DNA from: Lachnospira sp. UBA5912
Lineage (GTDB): Bacteria; Bacillota; Clostridia; Lachnospirales; Lachnospiraceae
Assembly (NCBI GenBank): GCA_002435585.1
Contig: DJDY01000099.1
Coordinates: 1 to 36,731 of the forward strand
Reading direction: 5' to 3'
Length of the DNA stretch: 36,731 nucleotides
Numbering within the stretch: position 1 is the stretch's first letter; each line of letters starts with the position of its first letter. A program made the translations under genes and the position numbers. Positions 16,964-25,703 of the stretch are shown here, in pieces. The notes under the pieces were generated by a model. That model made no database searches. It saw only the letters and a program-made list of their open reading frames with translations, and was not told the DNA's origin.

Positions 16964-19900
16964 TTACTCTTCTTCCTTCTTTCTCTTTCCTGCAAATGCA
17001 GCTATACCACCTGCAATAGCGGCCATTATTGCAAACAAACCTGTTCTGGCTGTATCACCTGTTGCAACACTTTCCTTTTCATCGCTTGTATTGTTCTGCT
17101 CTTCTGACTTAGTATCTGCTGAAGGCTGCTGTGCGCTGTCATCTGTCTTAACATCATCAACTTTACTGTCGTCCTTCCTGCTGTCATCAACTTTGCCATC
17201 GTCCTTCTTGCCGTCATCAACTTTGCCATCGTCCTTCTTGCTGTCATCGACTTTGCCATCGTCCTTCTTATCGTCATCTTTCTTGCCATCATCTGTACTG
17301 TTGGCGACATCCTGATAACAAATAGCATATGTTGAGAATTCATTAGATGAGAATGTGATATATTTAACTCCATCAGCCTCTGATTCTACCACATCTGAAC
17401 CTGTTATAATATCTACCTTTCCATCATGGACTCTTGCAATACTATACTTTCTTGTCTTACCACTGTCTTTATTAACAAGATCTTCTGGTACAGCCACTTT
17501 AATCTGTACAGGCTTCTTAGTTGTTTCTACAGCAGTTTCACTTGCATTACCTACCTGCTTGGTAAGCTGGATGTCTATAAACCGTCCTATAACTGCATCC
17601 TTTAAGCTCTCAGCAACTTTCTTGTTAACAGCCTCTTTCTCGGCCTGGTCAACAGTATTATCTTTATTGCTTACCTCAACCTTTACACTAATCTTCTGTC
17701 CGCTGCTTACAGCATCCTTCTCATCATCAGAAAGATCAATAGAATCTGCATCAATAGTTACTTCTACATCTGGTGCATCTTCTTTCTTATCAACCTTAAC
17801 ATCAGGCTTTACTTCCTCTGGTTTAACTTTCTTGTAAATGTTATTTATTACATTTTCAACATCGTAATCTCCCATAACAGTTGCAGATGTATAATCCTTA
17901 GCCTCTTCTGATGTAAGAAGTGGTCTTGAATTATCAACAACATATCCAGGTCCATATGAACCATATTCTGCAAATCTTGCATTAGCTGCCAGATTACCAC
18001 TCATGTCACCATATGATTTGCCAGACTCTACACTTATAGCTCTTCCAAGATAGCAGTTAATAAATGTTGTAGAATCATCAGCGCCCCATGGACGGGCCAT
18101 TCTGTAAGATCCGTCTGCAACCTTATCCTCTGCTAAGAATCTGCATCCATCAAATACATATCCGTATTTTGTAGATGCATATGTTCTACCTGCTGTAAAG
18201 CATCCATCTGCCTTATATTCTGTATAACGTGCCACAATATCGCAGTCCTTGAATACGGATGTTCCTGCTCCATATATAAAGTCTACGTTACCTGTTATAT
18301 AACACTTCTCAAAATACTGTCTTGTAACTTTATAATTTCCATCCTCACCCTTAACTCTGGAATCTGTAAGAAGAGTATCCTGGAAACCTACAAGTTTTAC
18401 ATTAACACATGAAGTCTTATCCGCAACAATACATAACGCATCTGCCTGCTGGTCGTTACCATTAGTATAGTTATAAGAATTCTCTATAGTAAGGTTCTCT
18501 GCTGTGAAGCCTTCTGCTGTTGTATCAACATACATAGCATTACGATTCCACATAGTGTCAGCATTACCATTGGCTACACATACTGAATAGAACAGATGAG
18601 TCTTTTCTGCATCCTCACCAAGAAGACTTATGTTAGGTGATTTAACTTCTACTCTTTCCTGATATCCACCATTCTTTATAAATATAACCTTTGTTCCCGC
18701 ATTAGTTTCAGGAACTGAATTAACTGCTGCCTGAACAGTCTTATATGTAGCATGTCCATCTACCACTTCTCCGTCTTTTCCAGTATATGCTGCATCTACA
18801 ACAATATCATATTCAGGATTGCATACATAATTAAATGTTTTTCTTGTTGTCTTATTGTCATCATCTGTAAGTAATACCTCAACATCATTTCTGCCTGTAT
18901 TAAGTGCAAAATCAAATGAGAACTGCTTGCCTGCCTCTACCTTGCATGTTCCTGCCTCAGCACCATTTACAATAAGCTTTGCCATTCCTGCCTTGTCAGA
19001 CTTCATTGCAATACTTGTTTTATCTTTAAATATAGTATCATTATCCTTGCTTACAACACTTATCTTAGCTGCTTCATTCTCATATACATACTCACCTGTA
19101 TGTCCTATTGATGTAAGCACCTGTATAGTTGCTGATGGATTACCTGTGTTGCTCTCGTTTTTAGCAACTACATAATAATAGTATGGCTCCTCAGCCTTTA
19201 CATCTGAATCTTCATATGTTGTCTCACTGACTGTTTTAATAAGAGTCTTTTCTCCTGTCTTTCCGAGTGATCTGTATACATCATATGATGTTGCGCCTTC
19301 TACTGCATCCCATGTAAGATCCACCTTTTTATCATCAGCCGTTGCACTTAAAACAGTCCTTGACAAAGGTGTCTGGTAATTCACTTCGTTAGAAACAGCC
19401 TCTGCTCCCTTTGTATCTCCACCATAAGGAACTACCTTAAATGAATACTTTCCATCTCCACTCATATTTTTAAATGAGAATGAATTAACCTTTGTATCTC
19501 CTGCCTTCGTATACTCTCCGCCATCCTTTGAAACATATACAGAATACTTTACATTACCTTTGCCTTCTGATGTTACATTCCATGAAAGATCAATACTCTC
19601 CCTGTCATCCGCAATATTGGCAACTGGTGCTGCTATCTGTGGTGCTTCTCCTGTTGCTACATAGTAATCATTCATATCATATACAACCACACCATCTGAA
19701 TTCATAAGCTTAACATTAGAAAGGTCTGCTGTTATTCCTGAAAATGCAAAACCATACTGTACAGGATTGCCTGACTTAAGTCCTGCGAAATAAACATCTG
19801 CTGATAAATCTATAGTTGTTCCATTAGCCGCTGAATCAAGAATAACTGTTCCATCGGCAGCGACCACTTTATAATCTGCCTTATCTGCTTTCTTAGTATA

Positions 19901-21106
19901 AGTTACAGAATATGCAGTACCTAATTCAATGTTAGATGCCTTAGGATCACCGCAGTTACCTGAACCTCTTTTAGTACTTGTGTATGTATGCTGGAACACC
20001 TTATTCTTCTGGAAATGCAATACATCAACAGCTGTAGCACTTCCTTTTTCTGTAGAGAACTCACCTATAGCGAAGCCCTGCTTATCTGTTCCTGAATCAA
20101 CTGTATTAATTGTTATATCTGCTGTTATTGTCATATCCTCAGTAGTTGTTGGGAATAATATATAATCCATTCCCTTATCTTCACGGATATTACCCTTTAC
20201 AGTTGCAGAACGTGTATGGTTAACCTTTAACACATTGCCATCTGCCTCAGTTATGAATGAGTTGCCAGCATCATAATTACCTGAATAATCTTTACTTGTA
20301 GAATGTGCAAATGAAAGCTCTCCTCTTGATGAATCATACACTGACTTGTTAATAACCTCACCATCATCTGTTGTGTAATTCTCCATGATACTTATATCTG
20401 AAAACTCTGCTTCAGTTCCATCTGTTGCAAAGAAACCTACTGTCTTTGCATCTATTCCTGAAAGCTTCTCAGATTTAACTGCAGCATCTGTAAAATCCGC
20501 GTTTGAAGCAACATAATAAGTTACCTGTGTTTTTCCTTCTGCATCAAGATACTTAAGCTCAAGCTTCAGATAAACCTCATCATCACTTTTAAGCTTTCCA
20601 AGTCCGCTTGCACCATTCTTACCATTACCATGACGTCCATATCTGAACTGGTTCTTATCAACATCTGCATACAAAGCCTCAGACTGGCTTTCAGCATCAT
20701 CCGCTGCATTTCTTATAAGAATACCTGCCTGTGAGCCTTTTTCAGCAGATTTTGTTACTTTCATCTTAGCTGTGAATGTTATATCTCCTTTTGCTTCACA
20801 ATAATTATAATAAAGATTATCTACACCGTTATCTTTATCGAACTTAGTACCTGCTCCTGTTATCTTTACTGTTCCATTATCTCCATATACGCATGCACCT
20901 TTTGTTTCATGTTCTCCAATCTCAACAGAATTCCATATCGTCTCACGTACTTTAGGCTTGCTTGTCTCCTGATTCTGTTCCTCTGCCATAACATACTGTA
21001 CTGGAGCCAGTGCACTTGTAAATGCAGACACTGGAACCATGCTTGCAATCATAGCCGTTGTTGCAACAACTGTTGCAGCCTTTTTGATACGTCTGTTCTT
21101 ACTCAT
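16964..21106 (-). CDS. Surface-anchored multidomain pectin methylesterase, carbohydrate esterase family 8
   Basis: A 1380-residue exported enzyme that should remove methyl esters from pectin, releasing methanol and exposing galacturonate for lyases. Order: signal peptide ~1-41; two jelly-roll-like modules ~55-245 and ~255-475; two fibronectin-III domains ~490-578 and ~580-668; a short beta domain ~680-762; CE8 beta-helix ~765-1085; a Lachnospiraceae-type C-terminal beta domain ~1100-1265; a D/K-rich spacer ~1272-1322; then S-V-A-T-G-D, a membrane helix and K-R-K-K-E-E-E. CE8 residues are present: D910 (G-F-Q-D-T-L), D942 (V-D-F-I-Y-G) and R1005 (A-R-P-W). The two aspartates are 32 apart versus 21 in the Dickeya enzyme, so there is a loop insertion. 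GGGAGG precedes the ATG. It is divergent from an AraC regulator and shares leader sequence with the pectate lyase. Confidence 0.93.
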   Translation of the reverse strand: MSKNRRIKKAATVVATTAMIASMVPVSAFTSALAPVQYVMAEEQNQETSKPKVRETIWNSVEIGEHETKGACVYGDNGTVKITGAGTKFDKDNGVDNLYYNYCEAKGDITFTAKMKVTKSAEKGSQAGILIRNAADDAESQSEALYADVDKNQFRYGRHGNGKNGASGLGKLKSDDEVYLKLELKYLDAEGKTQVTYYVASNADFTDAAVKSEKLSGIDAKTVGFFATDGTEAEFSDISIMENYTTDDGEVINKSVYDSSRGELSFAHSTSKDYSGNYDAGNSFITEADGNVLKVNHTRSATVKGNIREDKGMDYILFPTTTEDMTITADITINTVDSGTDKQGFAIGEFSTEKGSATAVDVLHFQKNKVFQHTYTSTKRGSGNCGDPKASNIELGTAYSVTYTKKADKADYKVVAADGTVILDSAANGTTIDLSADVYFAGLKSGNPVQYGFAFSGITADLSNVKLMNSDGVVVYDMNDYYVATGEAPQIAAPVANIADDRESIDLSWNVTSEGKGNVKYSVYVSKDGGEYTKAGDTKVNSFSFKNMSGDGKYSFKVVPYGGDTKGAEAVSNEVNYQTPLSRTVLSATADDKKVDLTWDAVEGATSYDVYRSLGKTGEKTLIKTVSETTYEDSDVKAEEPYYYYVVAKNESNTGNPSATIQVLTSIGHTGEYVYENEAAKISVVSKDNDTIFKDKTSIAMKSDKAGMAKLIVNGAEAGTCKVEAGKQFSFDFALNTGRNDVEVLLTDDDNKTTRKTFNYVCNPEYDIVVDAAYTGKDGEVVDGHATYKTVQAAVNSVPETNAGTKVIFIKNGGYQERVEVKSPNISLLGEDAEKTHLFYSVCVANGNADTMWNRNAMYVDTTAEGFTAENLTIENSYNYTNGNDQQADALCIVADKTSCVNVKLVGFQDTLLTDSRVKGEDGNYKVTRQYFEKCYITGNVDFIYGAGTSVFKDCDIVARYTEYKADGCFTAGRTYASTKYGYVFDGCRFLAEDKVADGSYRMARPWGADDSTTFINCYLGRAISVESGKSYGDMSGNLAANARFAEYGSYGPGYVVDNSRPLLTSEEAKDYTSATVMGDYDVENVINNIYKKVKPEEVKPDVKVDKKEDAPDVEVTIDADSIDLSDDEKDAVSSGQKISVKVEVSNKDNTVDQAEKEAVNKKVAESLKDAVIGRFIDIQLTKQVGNASETAVETTKKPVQIKVAVPEDLVNKDSGKTRKYSIARVHDGKVDIITGSDVVESEADGVKYITFSSNEFSTYAICYQDVANSTDDGKKDDDKKDDGKVDDSKKDDGKVDDGKKDDGKVDDSRKDDSKVDDVKTDDSAQQPSADTKSEEQNNTSDEKESVATGDTARTGLFAIMAAIAGGIAAFAGKRKKEEE
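17151..17270 (-). repeat. 30-bp tandem repeats coding the D/K-rich wall spacer of the methylesterase
   Basis: Four in-frame 30-base units (17151-17180, 17181-17210, 17211-17240, 17241-17270) encode ten-residue K-K-D-D-G-K-V-D-D-G/S blocks. The last three units are nearly identical. Such spacers usually carry the catalytic part across the wall, and unit number can change by slippage. Confidence 0.8.
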
Positions 21107-21208
21107 ATTTGATAATACCTCCCTGAATATACATACGGCAAGACCCCCGTCCTAAAACCGATTGTCTTCAATCTATCACAAATTATATGTTATATCTACT
21201 CATTTTTA
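21107..21208 (-). promoter_or_regulatory. 5' leader of the pectin methylesterase gene, shared in part with the pectate lyase leader
   Basis: On the minus strand, in order: TAAAAATGAG (21199-21208), a TATAAT, AGATTGAAGAC, TCGGTTTTAGG, ACGGGGGTC, CCGTATGTATAT and GGGAGG. The CGG...CCG pair can enclose AGGAC/GTCTT with a GGGG loop; AAGAC/GTCTT is a competing pair. The order of blocks matches the lyase leader at 6425-6510, with the lyase's extra GGTG/CACC hairpin missing here. Confidence 0.45.
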
Positions 21209-21221
21209 GATATGAATTATA

Positions 21222-21250
21222 TTGTGTACTGATTTTTTTAGGTGTATAAT
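21222..21250 (+). promoter_or_regulatory. Possible promoter of the AraC-family gene
   Basis: -35 TTGTGT (21222-21227), 17-bp spacer, perfect -10 TATAAT (21245-21250). The -35 is weak, as expected for an activated gene. A second TATAAT at 21341 is only 14 bases before the start codon and is less likely. Confidence 0.45.
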
Positions 21251-21359
21251 ATAATATATGTCAATAGCAAACATATAATCAGCATTATTTTTATGCATAT
21301 TGCATATATTTTTTAATAATTTATTATTTACTAATACTAGTATAATGAGGGAGATTCTT

Positions 21360-22199
21360 ATGGCATCACGTTTTGAAATATCACAACAGACTTATAATTC
21401 TGCTTATTCCATGAGGCTTGCACATTCACACTCATACTGTGAATTATATTATCTTATAAACGGCTCCTGTAATATGTTTATCCATGACAACACATACAGA
21501 ATGAATCCTGGAACTATACTTTTTATTCCTGCTAATATCCTTCATAAGACAACTTATCTTGAAAACACTTATCACGAACGCTTATATATAGAATTTACAC
21601 TTGATTACACCTCAGACTTAATAGATACTCTTGGCTTTAACCGGTTCAAGGACATATATTATATGCACTTTTTTTCCATACCGGAAGAACACCGAGAAGA
21701 TATACAGCATATATTTAAAATGCTGATAACTGAAAAACACAAGCCCACAGAAATGTCACCATGTTCAATTAAATGCCACCTGCAGAATCTTCTTATAAGC
21801 CTTGCAAGATACTGTGACAATGCATTAGCATCATCAACTTCACTTGTTAATAATGTGCAGATAGTTGACACTTCAATCCAGAAAGCCATGAACTATATTA
21901 TGATGAATTATAACCACAACATAACACTTGATGAGGTTGCTAATATGCTTCATCTTAACTCATCGTATTTCTCCAAAAAGTTCAAATCCGTTAATGGCTT
22001 TGGTTTCAAAGAATATCTGAATACAGTGCGCATTAATCATTCAGAACAGCTTCTGCTTGAAACCAATCTGAATATAACAGAAATAGCTCTGCAATGTGGA
22101 TATGATAACAGCAATTACTTCGGTGATGCCTTCAAACATCTTAATAAAATATCACCAACACAGTTCAGAAAAATAAAGGGTAACCGCTCTGAAACTTAA
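21360..22199 (+). CDS. AraC-family transcriptional regulator with N-terminal cupin domain
   Basis: A 279-residue regulator. The N-terminal half is an AraC-type cupin (H-S-H-S-Y-C-E-L-Y-Y at ~22-31, then N-P-G-T and I-P-A-N-I-L-H-K), the sugar-sensing fold of this family. The C-terminal ~100 residues carry two helix-turn-helix motifs: I-T-L-D-E-V-A-N-M-L-H-L-N-S-S-Y-F-S, then I-T-E-I-A-L-Q-C-G-Y-D-N-S-N-Y-F, and the closing S-P-T-Q-F-R-K. The frame is open to 21300, but GGGAG six bases before the ATG at 21360 decides the start. It is divergent from the pectin methylesterase with a 253-bp shared control region, so regulation of that gene, and perhaps the pectate lyase, by a pectin-derived sugar is likely. 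This is inference from position. Confidence 0.9.
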   Translation: MASRFEISQQTYNSAYSMRLAHSHSYCELYYLINGSCNMFIHDNTYRMNPGTILFIPANILHKTTYLENTYHERLYIEFTLDYTSDLIDTLGFNRFKDIYYMHFFSIPEEHREDIQHIFKMLITEKHKPTEMSPCSIKCHLQNLLISLARYCDNALASSTSLVNNVQIVDTSIQKAMNYIMMNYNHNITLDEVANMLHLNSSYFSKKFKSVNGFGFKEYLNTVRINHSEQLLLETNLNITEIALQCGYDNSNYFGDAFKHLNKISPTQFRKIKGNRSET

Positions 22200-22280
22200 A
22201 CAATTATAACTGTTCGTTAATCCGCCCGAAATGTATATGCCTGCTTTACAACCGCTTCTTTTTCTTTTGTGCTCATCATA

Positions 22281-22326
22281 AAAAGAGATGCCCGTCAATG
22301 TTTAAGCATTAACGGACATCTCTTTA
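22281..22326. terminator. Bidirectional terminator between the AraC gene and spoVG
   Basis: AAAGAGATG...CATCTCTTT with an inner CCGT/ACGG pair forms a long hairpin. Five T follow on the minus strand and a weaker T-rich stretch on the plus strand, so it serves spoVG mainly and the convergent AraC gene secondarily. Confidence 0.75.
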
Positions 22327-22394
22327 CGTTTTACATATTTTATTTAATTGTAGTTTGATTATGATATCTTACAGTTTAGAATCTCAGTTCCGTA

Positions 22395-22706
22395 TTACTG
22401 TGCTGCTAATCCTGTTGCGTAATCTGATACGTCTTCTGATAATTCCTCTACATCATCAGCATCATAATATGCTTTCAAAACTGCATCCTGAAGATTTTCT
22501 CTTGCACCCTTATTAATAGGGTGGGCAATATCCTTGAAGCCACCTTCAATTAAGTGCTTACTTGGCATAGCTACAAACAAGCCTTTATCTCCATCGATTA
22601 CTCTGATATCATGTACGACAAACTCGTCATCGAAAGTGATTGATACATAAGCTCTGAGCTTTCCACTGCCAGCAATCTTCTTGACTCTAACATCTGTAAT
22701 ATTCAT
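22395..22706 (-). CDS. spoVG: SpoVG family regulator
   Basis: A 103-residue protein matching SpoVG from its first residues (M-N-I-T-D-V-R-V-K-K) through G-L-F-V-A-M-P-S-K and the closing H-P-I-N-K-G-A-R segment, followed by an acidic tail (~85-100). SpoVG is a small site-specific DNA- and RNA-binding protein that affects septation, sporulation and virulence or capsule genes in Firmicutes, and it is also present in non-sporulating species. It starts 41 bases after glgD stops, with a GGGGTAAC site and no terminator between, so read-through from glgCD is likely; a promoter inside glgD cannot be excluded. Its terminator is at 22281-22326. Confidence 0.93.
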   Translation of the reverse strand: MNITDVRVKKIAGSGKLRAYVSITFDDEFVVHDIRVIDGDKGLFVAMPSKHLIEGGFKDIAHPINKGARENLQDAVLKAYYDADDVEELSEDVSDYATGLAAQ

Positions 22707-22747
22707 TTGTTACCCCTATCTGTCTTTATTAGACCTAGTTTCTACTC

Positions 22748-23863
22748 TTAATAATATGAAGGACTGTCTTCTATGACAATCTTTATTCCATTTTCGCCAA
22801 CATATCTTGAATTGGCTTTAATAGTACTGTTACTTTCAACTATACAATTCTCAATATATGCATTATCTCCTATATATGCATTATTCATGATGATTGAATT
22901 CTTGACAACTGCATTATTACCAATGTATATCTTCTTAAACAGTACTGAATTATCTACTGTTCCGTTAACTATGCATCCGCATGACACAAGGCTGTTTGAT
23001 ACGTTAGCCCCGTAATTATACTTAGCAGGTGGCAGATCATCAACCTTAGAATATATATCTGGATACTGCTTGAAGAAATAATTCCTTACATCTCTCTTTA
23101 AGAAGTCCATATTAGTCTTATAATATGAATCTACTGAAGAGATATTGTTCCAGTATGTATCAAGCATGTAACCATATATTTTCTTGATATTTCTATACCT
23201 TACAAGAATGTCTCTTACAAAGTCATATCTGTCTTCCTCTGCTGCCTTTTCAAGAAGTTCAATAAGCAGACGTCTTCTTACTACATATATACCTGTTGAT
23301 ACTGTTGAAAGATTCGTCTCAAGTGGCTTCTCATCAATATCTGTGATACGTCCGTCATCCGAAAGTGCAACAACGCCATATCTTCCAATGTCAGCTCTGT
23401 TATCAAGCTTCTTTACAACCATCGTAACATCAGCTTTCTTCTCTATGTGATACTGAAGCACCTTGTTATAATCAAGCTTGTACACACCATCACCTGATGC
23501 AATAACCACATAAGGTTCGTGGCTTGACTTAAGAAAGTCTATGTTCTGATAAAGGGAATCTGCTGTTCCTCTATACCAGCTGCTGCTCTCTGCTGTTATG
23601 GTAGGTGTGAATACATATAATCCACCCTGTTTTCTACCAAAATCCCACCACTTAGATGAACTTAAATGTTCATTAAGTGATCTTGCATTATACTGTGTTA
23701 TAACTGCAACCTTCTGGATATGTGAGTTAGACATGTTGCTAAGTGCGAAATCTATCGCCCTGTAGCTTCCTGCAATAGGCATGGAAGCAATAGCCCGCTT
23801 GTTTGTCAGTTCACGCATCATCCTGTTGTTGCCGCCTGCTAATACTATACCTATCGCTTTCAT
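22748..23863 (-). CDS. glgD: Glucose-1-phosphate adenylyltransferase, GlgD subunit
   Basis: A 371-residue relative of ADP-glucose pyrophosphorylase with the N-terminal nucleotidyltransferase region ([10 protein letters not shown], altered from the catalytic G-G-x-G-x-R-L) and C-terminal left-handed beta-helix hexapeptides ([16 protein letters not shown]). Firmicutes GlgD is the poorly active, regulatory partner of GlgC in making ADP-glucose for glycogen. The altered loop in place of the G-R-L triphosphate motif agrees with that role. Its ATG overlaps the glgC stop by four bases (ATGA), so translation is coupled and the two are made in similar amounts. Confidence 0.93.
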   Translation of the reverse strand: MKAIGIVLAGGNNRMMRELTNKRAIASMPIAGSYRAIDFALSNMSNSHIQKVAVITQYNARSLNEHLSSSKWWDFGRKQGGLYVFTPTITAESSSWYRGTADSLYQNIDFLKSSHEPYVVIASGDGVYKLDYNKVLQYHIEKKADVTMVVKKLDNRADIGRYGVVALSDDGRITDIDEKPLETNLSTVSTGIYVVRRRLLIELLEKAAEEDRYDFVRDILVRYRNIKKIYGYMLDTYWNNISSVDSYYKTNMDFLKRDVRNYFFKQYPDIYSKVDDLPPAKYNYGANVSNSLVSCGCIVNGTVDNSVLFKKIYIGNNAVVKNSIIMNNAYIGDNAYIENCIVESNSTIKANSRYVGENGIKIVIEDSPSYY

Positions 23864-25134
23864 TCTACTTCACCTGCCTTAATTATGATTCCACCGCCTG
23901 GCAATAAGCCATCAGGATAATCCTCTGCTGTTGTAACTCCTGATATTGCTGTATTCTTTCCAACCTTGACACCATCAGGAATAACTGAGCACTCTCCAAT
24001 CGTAACAAGCCCTGAGTTATATATCTTAGGAAACTTGACATTCGGTACTTCCTCACCAACACCGAGTTCTACGTTATCACCTATAACTACTTCCTCGGCT
24101 ATTATAGACTTGTTGACTATGGTGTTCTTACCAATAACTGAATTATTCATAATGATAGAATCCCTGACGACAGCACCTTCTTCTATGGTTACACCCGAAC
24201 CAATAACTGAATTGTATATTCGTCCATATACTTCTGTTCCATCACCAACGATACTCTTTTCAATAAATGTATTATCTGCAACATACTGAGGTGGAATTGT
24301 ATCTGTTCTTGTATATATCTTCCAGAATTCCTCATAAAGATTAAATACAGGAATTATATCTATAAGCTCCATATTAGCTTCCCAATATGAACTTAATGTT
24401 CCAACATCTTTCCAGTAACTGTTATATTCGTATGCAAATATTCTCTTATTGTTGTTAAAGCAGTATGGAATTACATGCTTACCAAAGTCACATTCATTCT
24501 GATCCTTGAGCTTGATAAGTGCATCCTTTAACACACTCCACTTGAATATGTATATACCCATGGAAGCAAGGTTGCTCTTAGGGTTAGCAGGCTTTTCTTC
24601 AAATTCTGTTATCCGGTTATCCTCATCAGTAACAACGATTCCAAACCTGCTGGCTTCCTCAATAGGTACCGGCATAGCTGCTATAGTAATATCAGCATTG
24701 TTTGCCTTGTGATAATCAAGCATTATCTTATAATCCATCTTATATATGTGATCACCTGAAAGAATAAGTACATATTCAGGATGATACTGCTCCATATATT
24801 CAAGATTCTGGTAAATGGCATTGGCAGTTCCTGTATACCATTCACTGCTTGTACTCTTCTCGTAAGGAGGAAGGACTGTTACTCCACCTACATTACGGTC
24901 GAGATCCCATGGAATACCGATTCCTATGTGGGAATTAAGTCGAAGAGGCTGATACTGTGTTAATACACCAACAGTATCTATACCTGAGTTAATACAATTG
25001 CTGAGTGGGAAGTCGATTATTCTGTACTTTCCGCCAAATGCAACTGCAGGCTTTGCTACCTTAGCTGTTAAAACACCTAGTCTACTGCCCTGACCACCGG
25101 CTAACAGCATAGCTATCATTTCTTTTTTAATCAT
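23860..25134 (-). CDS. glgC: Glucose-1-phosphate adenylyltransferase, GlgC catalytic subunit
   Basis: A 424-residue enzyme making ADP-glucose from ATP and glucose-1-phosphate, the committed step of glycogen synthesis. It has the intact catalytic loop [13 protein letters not shown] near residues 11-23, the adjacent [18 protein letters not shown] segment, [15 protein letters not shown] and a C-terminal beta-helix of hexapeptide repeats. GAGGTGG precedes the ATG. It is the first gene of glgC-glgD(-spoVG). Glycogen synthase and branching enzyme are not in the window. Confidence 0.95.
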   Translation of the reverse strand: MIKKEMIAMLLAGGQGSRLGVLTAKVAKPAVAFGGKYRIIDFPLSNCINSGIDTVGVLTQYQPLRLNSHIGIGIPWDLDRNVGGVTVLPPYEKSTSSEWYTGTANAIYQNLEYMEQYHPEYVLILSGDHIYKMDYKIMLDYHKANNADITIAAMPVPIEEASRFGIVVTDEDNRITEFEEKPANPKSNLASMGIYIFKWSVLKDALIKLKDQNECDFGKHVIPYCFNNNKRIFAYEYNSYWKDVGTLSSYWEANMELIDIIPVFNLYEEFWKIYTRTDTIPPQYVADNTFIEKSIVGDGTEVYGRIYNSVIGSGVTIEEGAVVRDSIIMNNSVIGKNTIVNKSIIAEEVVIGDNVELGVGEEVPNVKFPKIYNSGLVTIGECSVIPDGVKVGKNTAISGVTTAEDYPDGLLPGGGIIIKAGEVE

Positions 25135-25177
25135 GCTACCACCTCTGATGTTTAATTTACTATCTTAAGTTGTATAA

Positions 25178-25206
25178 ATTATACCATATAATTTCAATTA
25201 AGTAAA
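25178..25206 (-). promoter_or_regulatory. Promoter of glgC-glgD
   Basis: Minus strand: -35 TTTACT (25201-25206), 17-bp spacer, TG-extended -10 TATAAT (25178-25183). The start near 25171 gives a ~37-nt leader. Confidence 0.65.
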
Positions 25207-25395
25207 AATAATTTTGTCATTTTTTGGTGATTTTTCATACAATTTATTTGACATTTTATTGTTACATTTTAACATATGTATTTTTCACAGAATTTCTGCT
25301 TTATTTTACATAGCTTCTATATGCAGTATACATTTTATGCATATTAACATAACTTTATTACCAAAAATCCCATAAAAGTTCATTTTATTTAATGT

Positions 25396-25424
25396 TTGAA
25401 AAATGCTTACATTAGGCATATAAT
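25396..25424 (+). promoter_or_regulatory. Promoter upstream of murC
   Basis: -35 TTGAAA (25396-25401), 17-bp spacer, -10 TATAAT (25419-25424). Transcription would start near 25431, leaving a ~270-nt leader. AGTGTCA/TGACACT (25442-25448/25460-25466) is a perfect inverted repeat at about +12 to +36. The 25207-25395 interval is AT-rich with no gene. Confidence 0.6.
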
Positions 25425-25581
25425 CTCTATAGTATAATGTAAGTGTCATAATTTACTTTTGACACTCATTTCATAGTATGTTAAACGATGTTAATCCAGA
25501 AGTTTTTAGCGCATACGTTTATAAGTCTTTGGGCTTTTGACATCGGCTTCATATTATATTACATTAAATTAGTCAGATAAT

Positions 25582-25661
25582 CATTGTTACATATATATCA
25601 TTTCAGCATTTATCTGTAACAATGAACTGGCAAACCAGTAATGATGATACTTTCATCATTA
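25582..25661 (+). promoter_or_regulatory. Three consecutive hairpins in the murC leader
   Basis: CATTGTTACA/TGTAACAATG (25582-25591/25615-25624), CTGG/CCAG with loop CAAA (25627-25638), and TAATGATGA/TCATCATTA with loop TACTT (25639-25661) follow one another directly. The last is not followed by a T-run, so it is not a standard terminator. I recognise no known riboswitch class here. Confidence 0.45.
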
Positions 25662-25703
25662 TTACACATCTATAATTAATAATCAAAGAAAGAGGAACAT
25701 CAT

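Noticed and set aside
16707..17315. 202-codon plus-strand frame rich in S/L repeats
   Set aside because: It is the antisense reading of the esterase's D/K-rich repeats and the following non-coding AT-rich DNA.
25442..25466. AGTGTCA/TGACACT as a rho-independent terminator
   Set aside because: It lies directly after a promoter, the stem is only 7 bp and no T-run follows; more likely an operator or leader structure.
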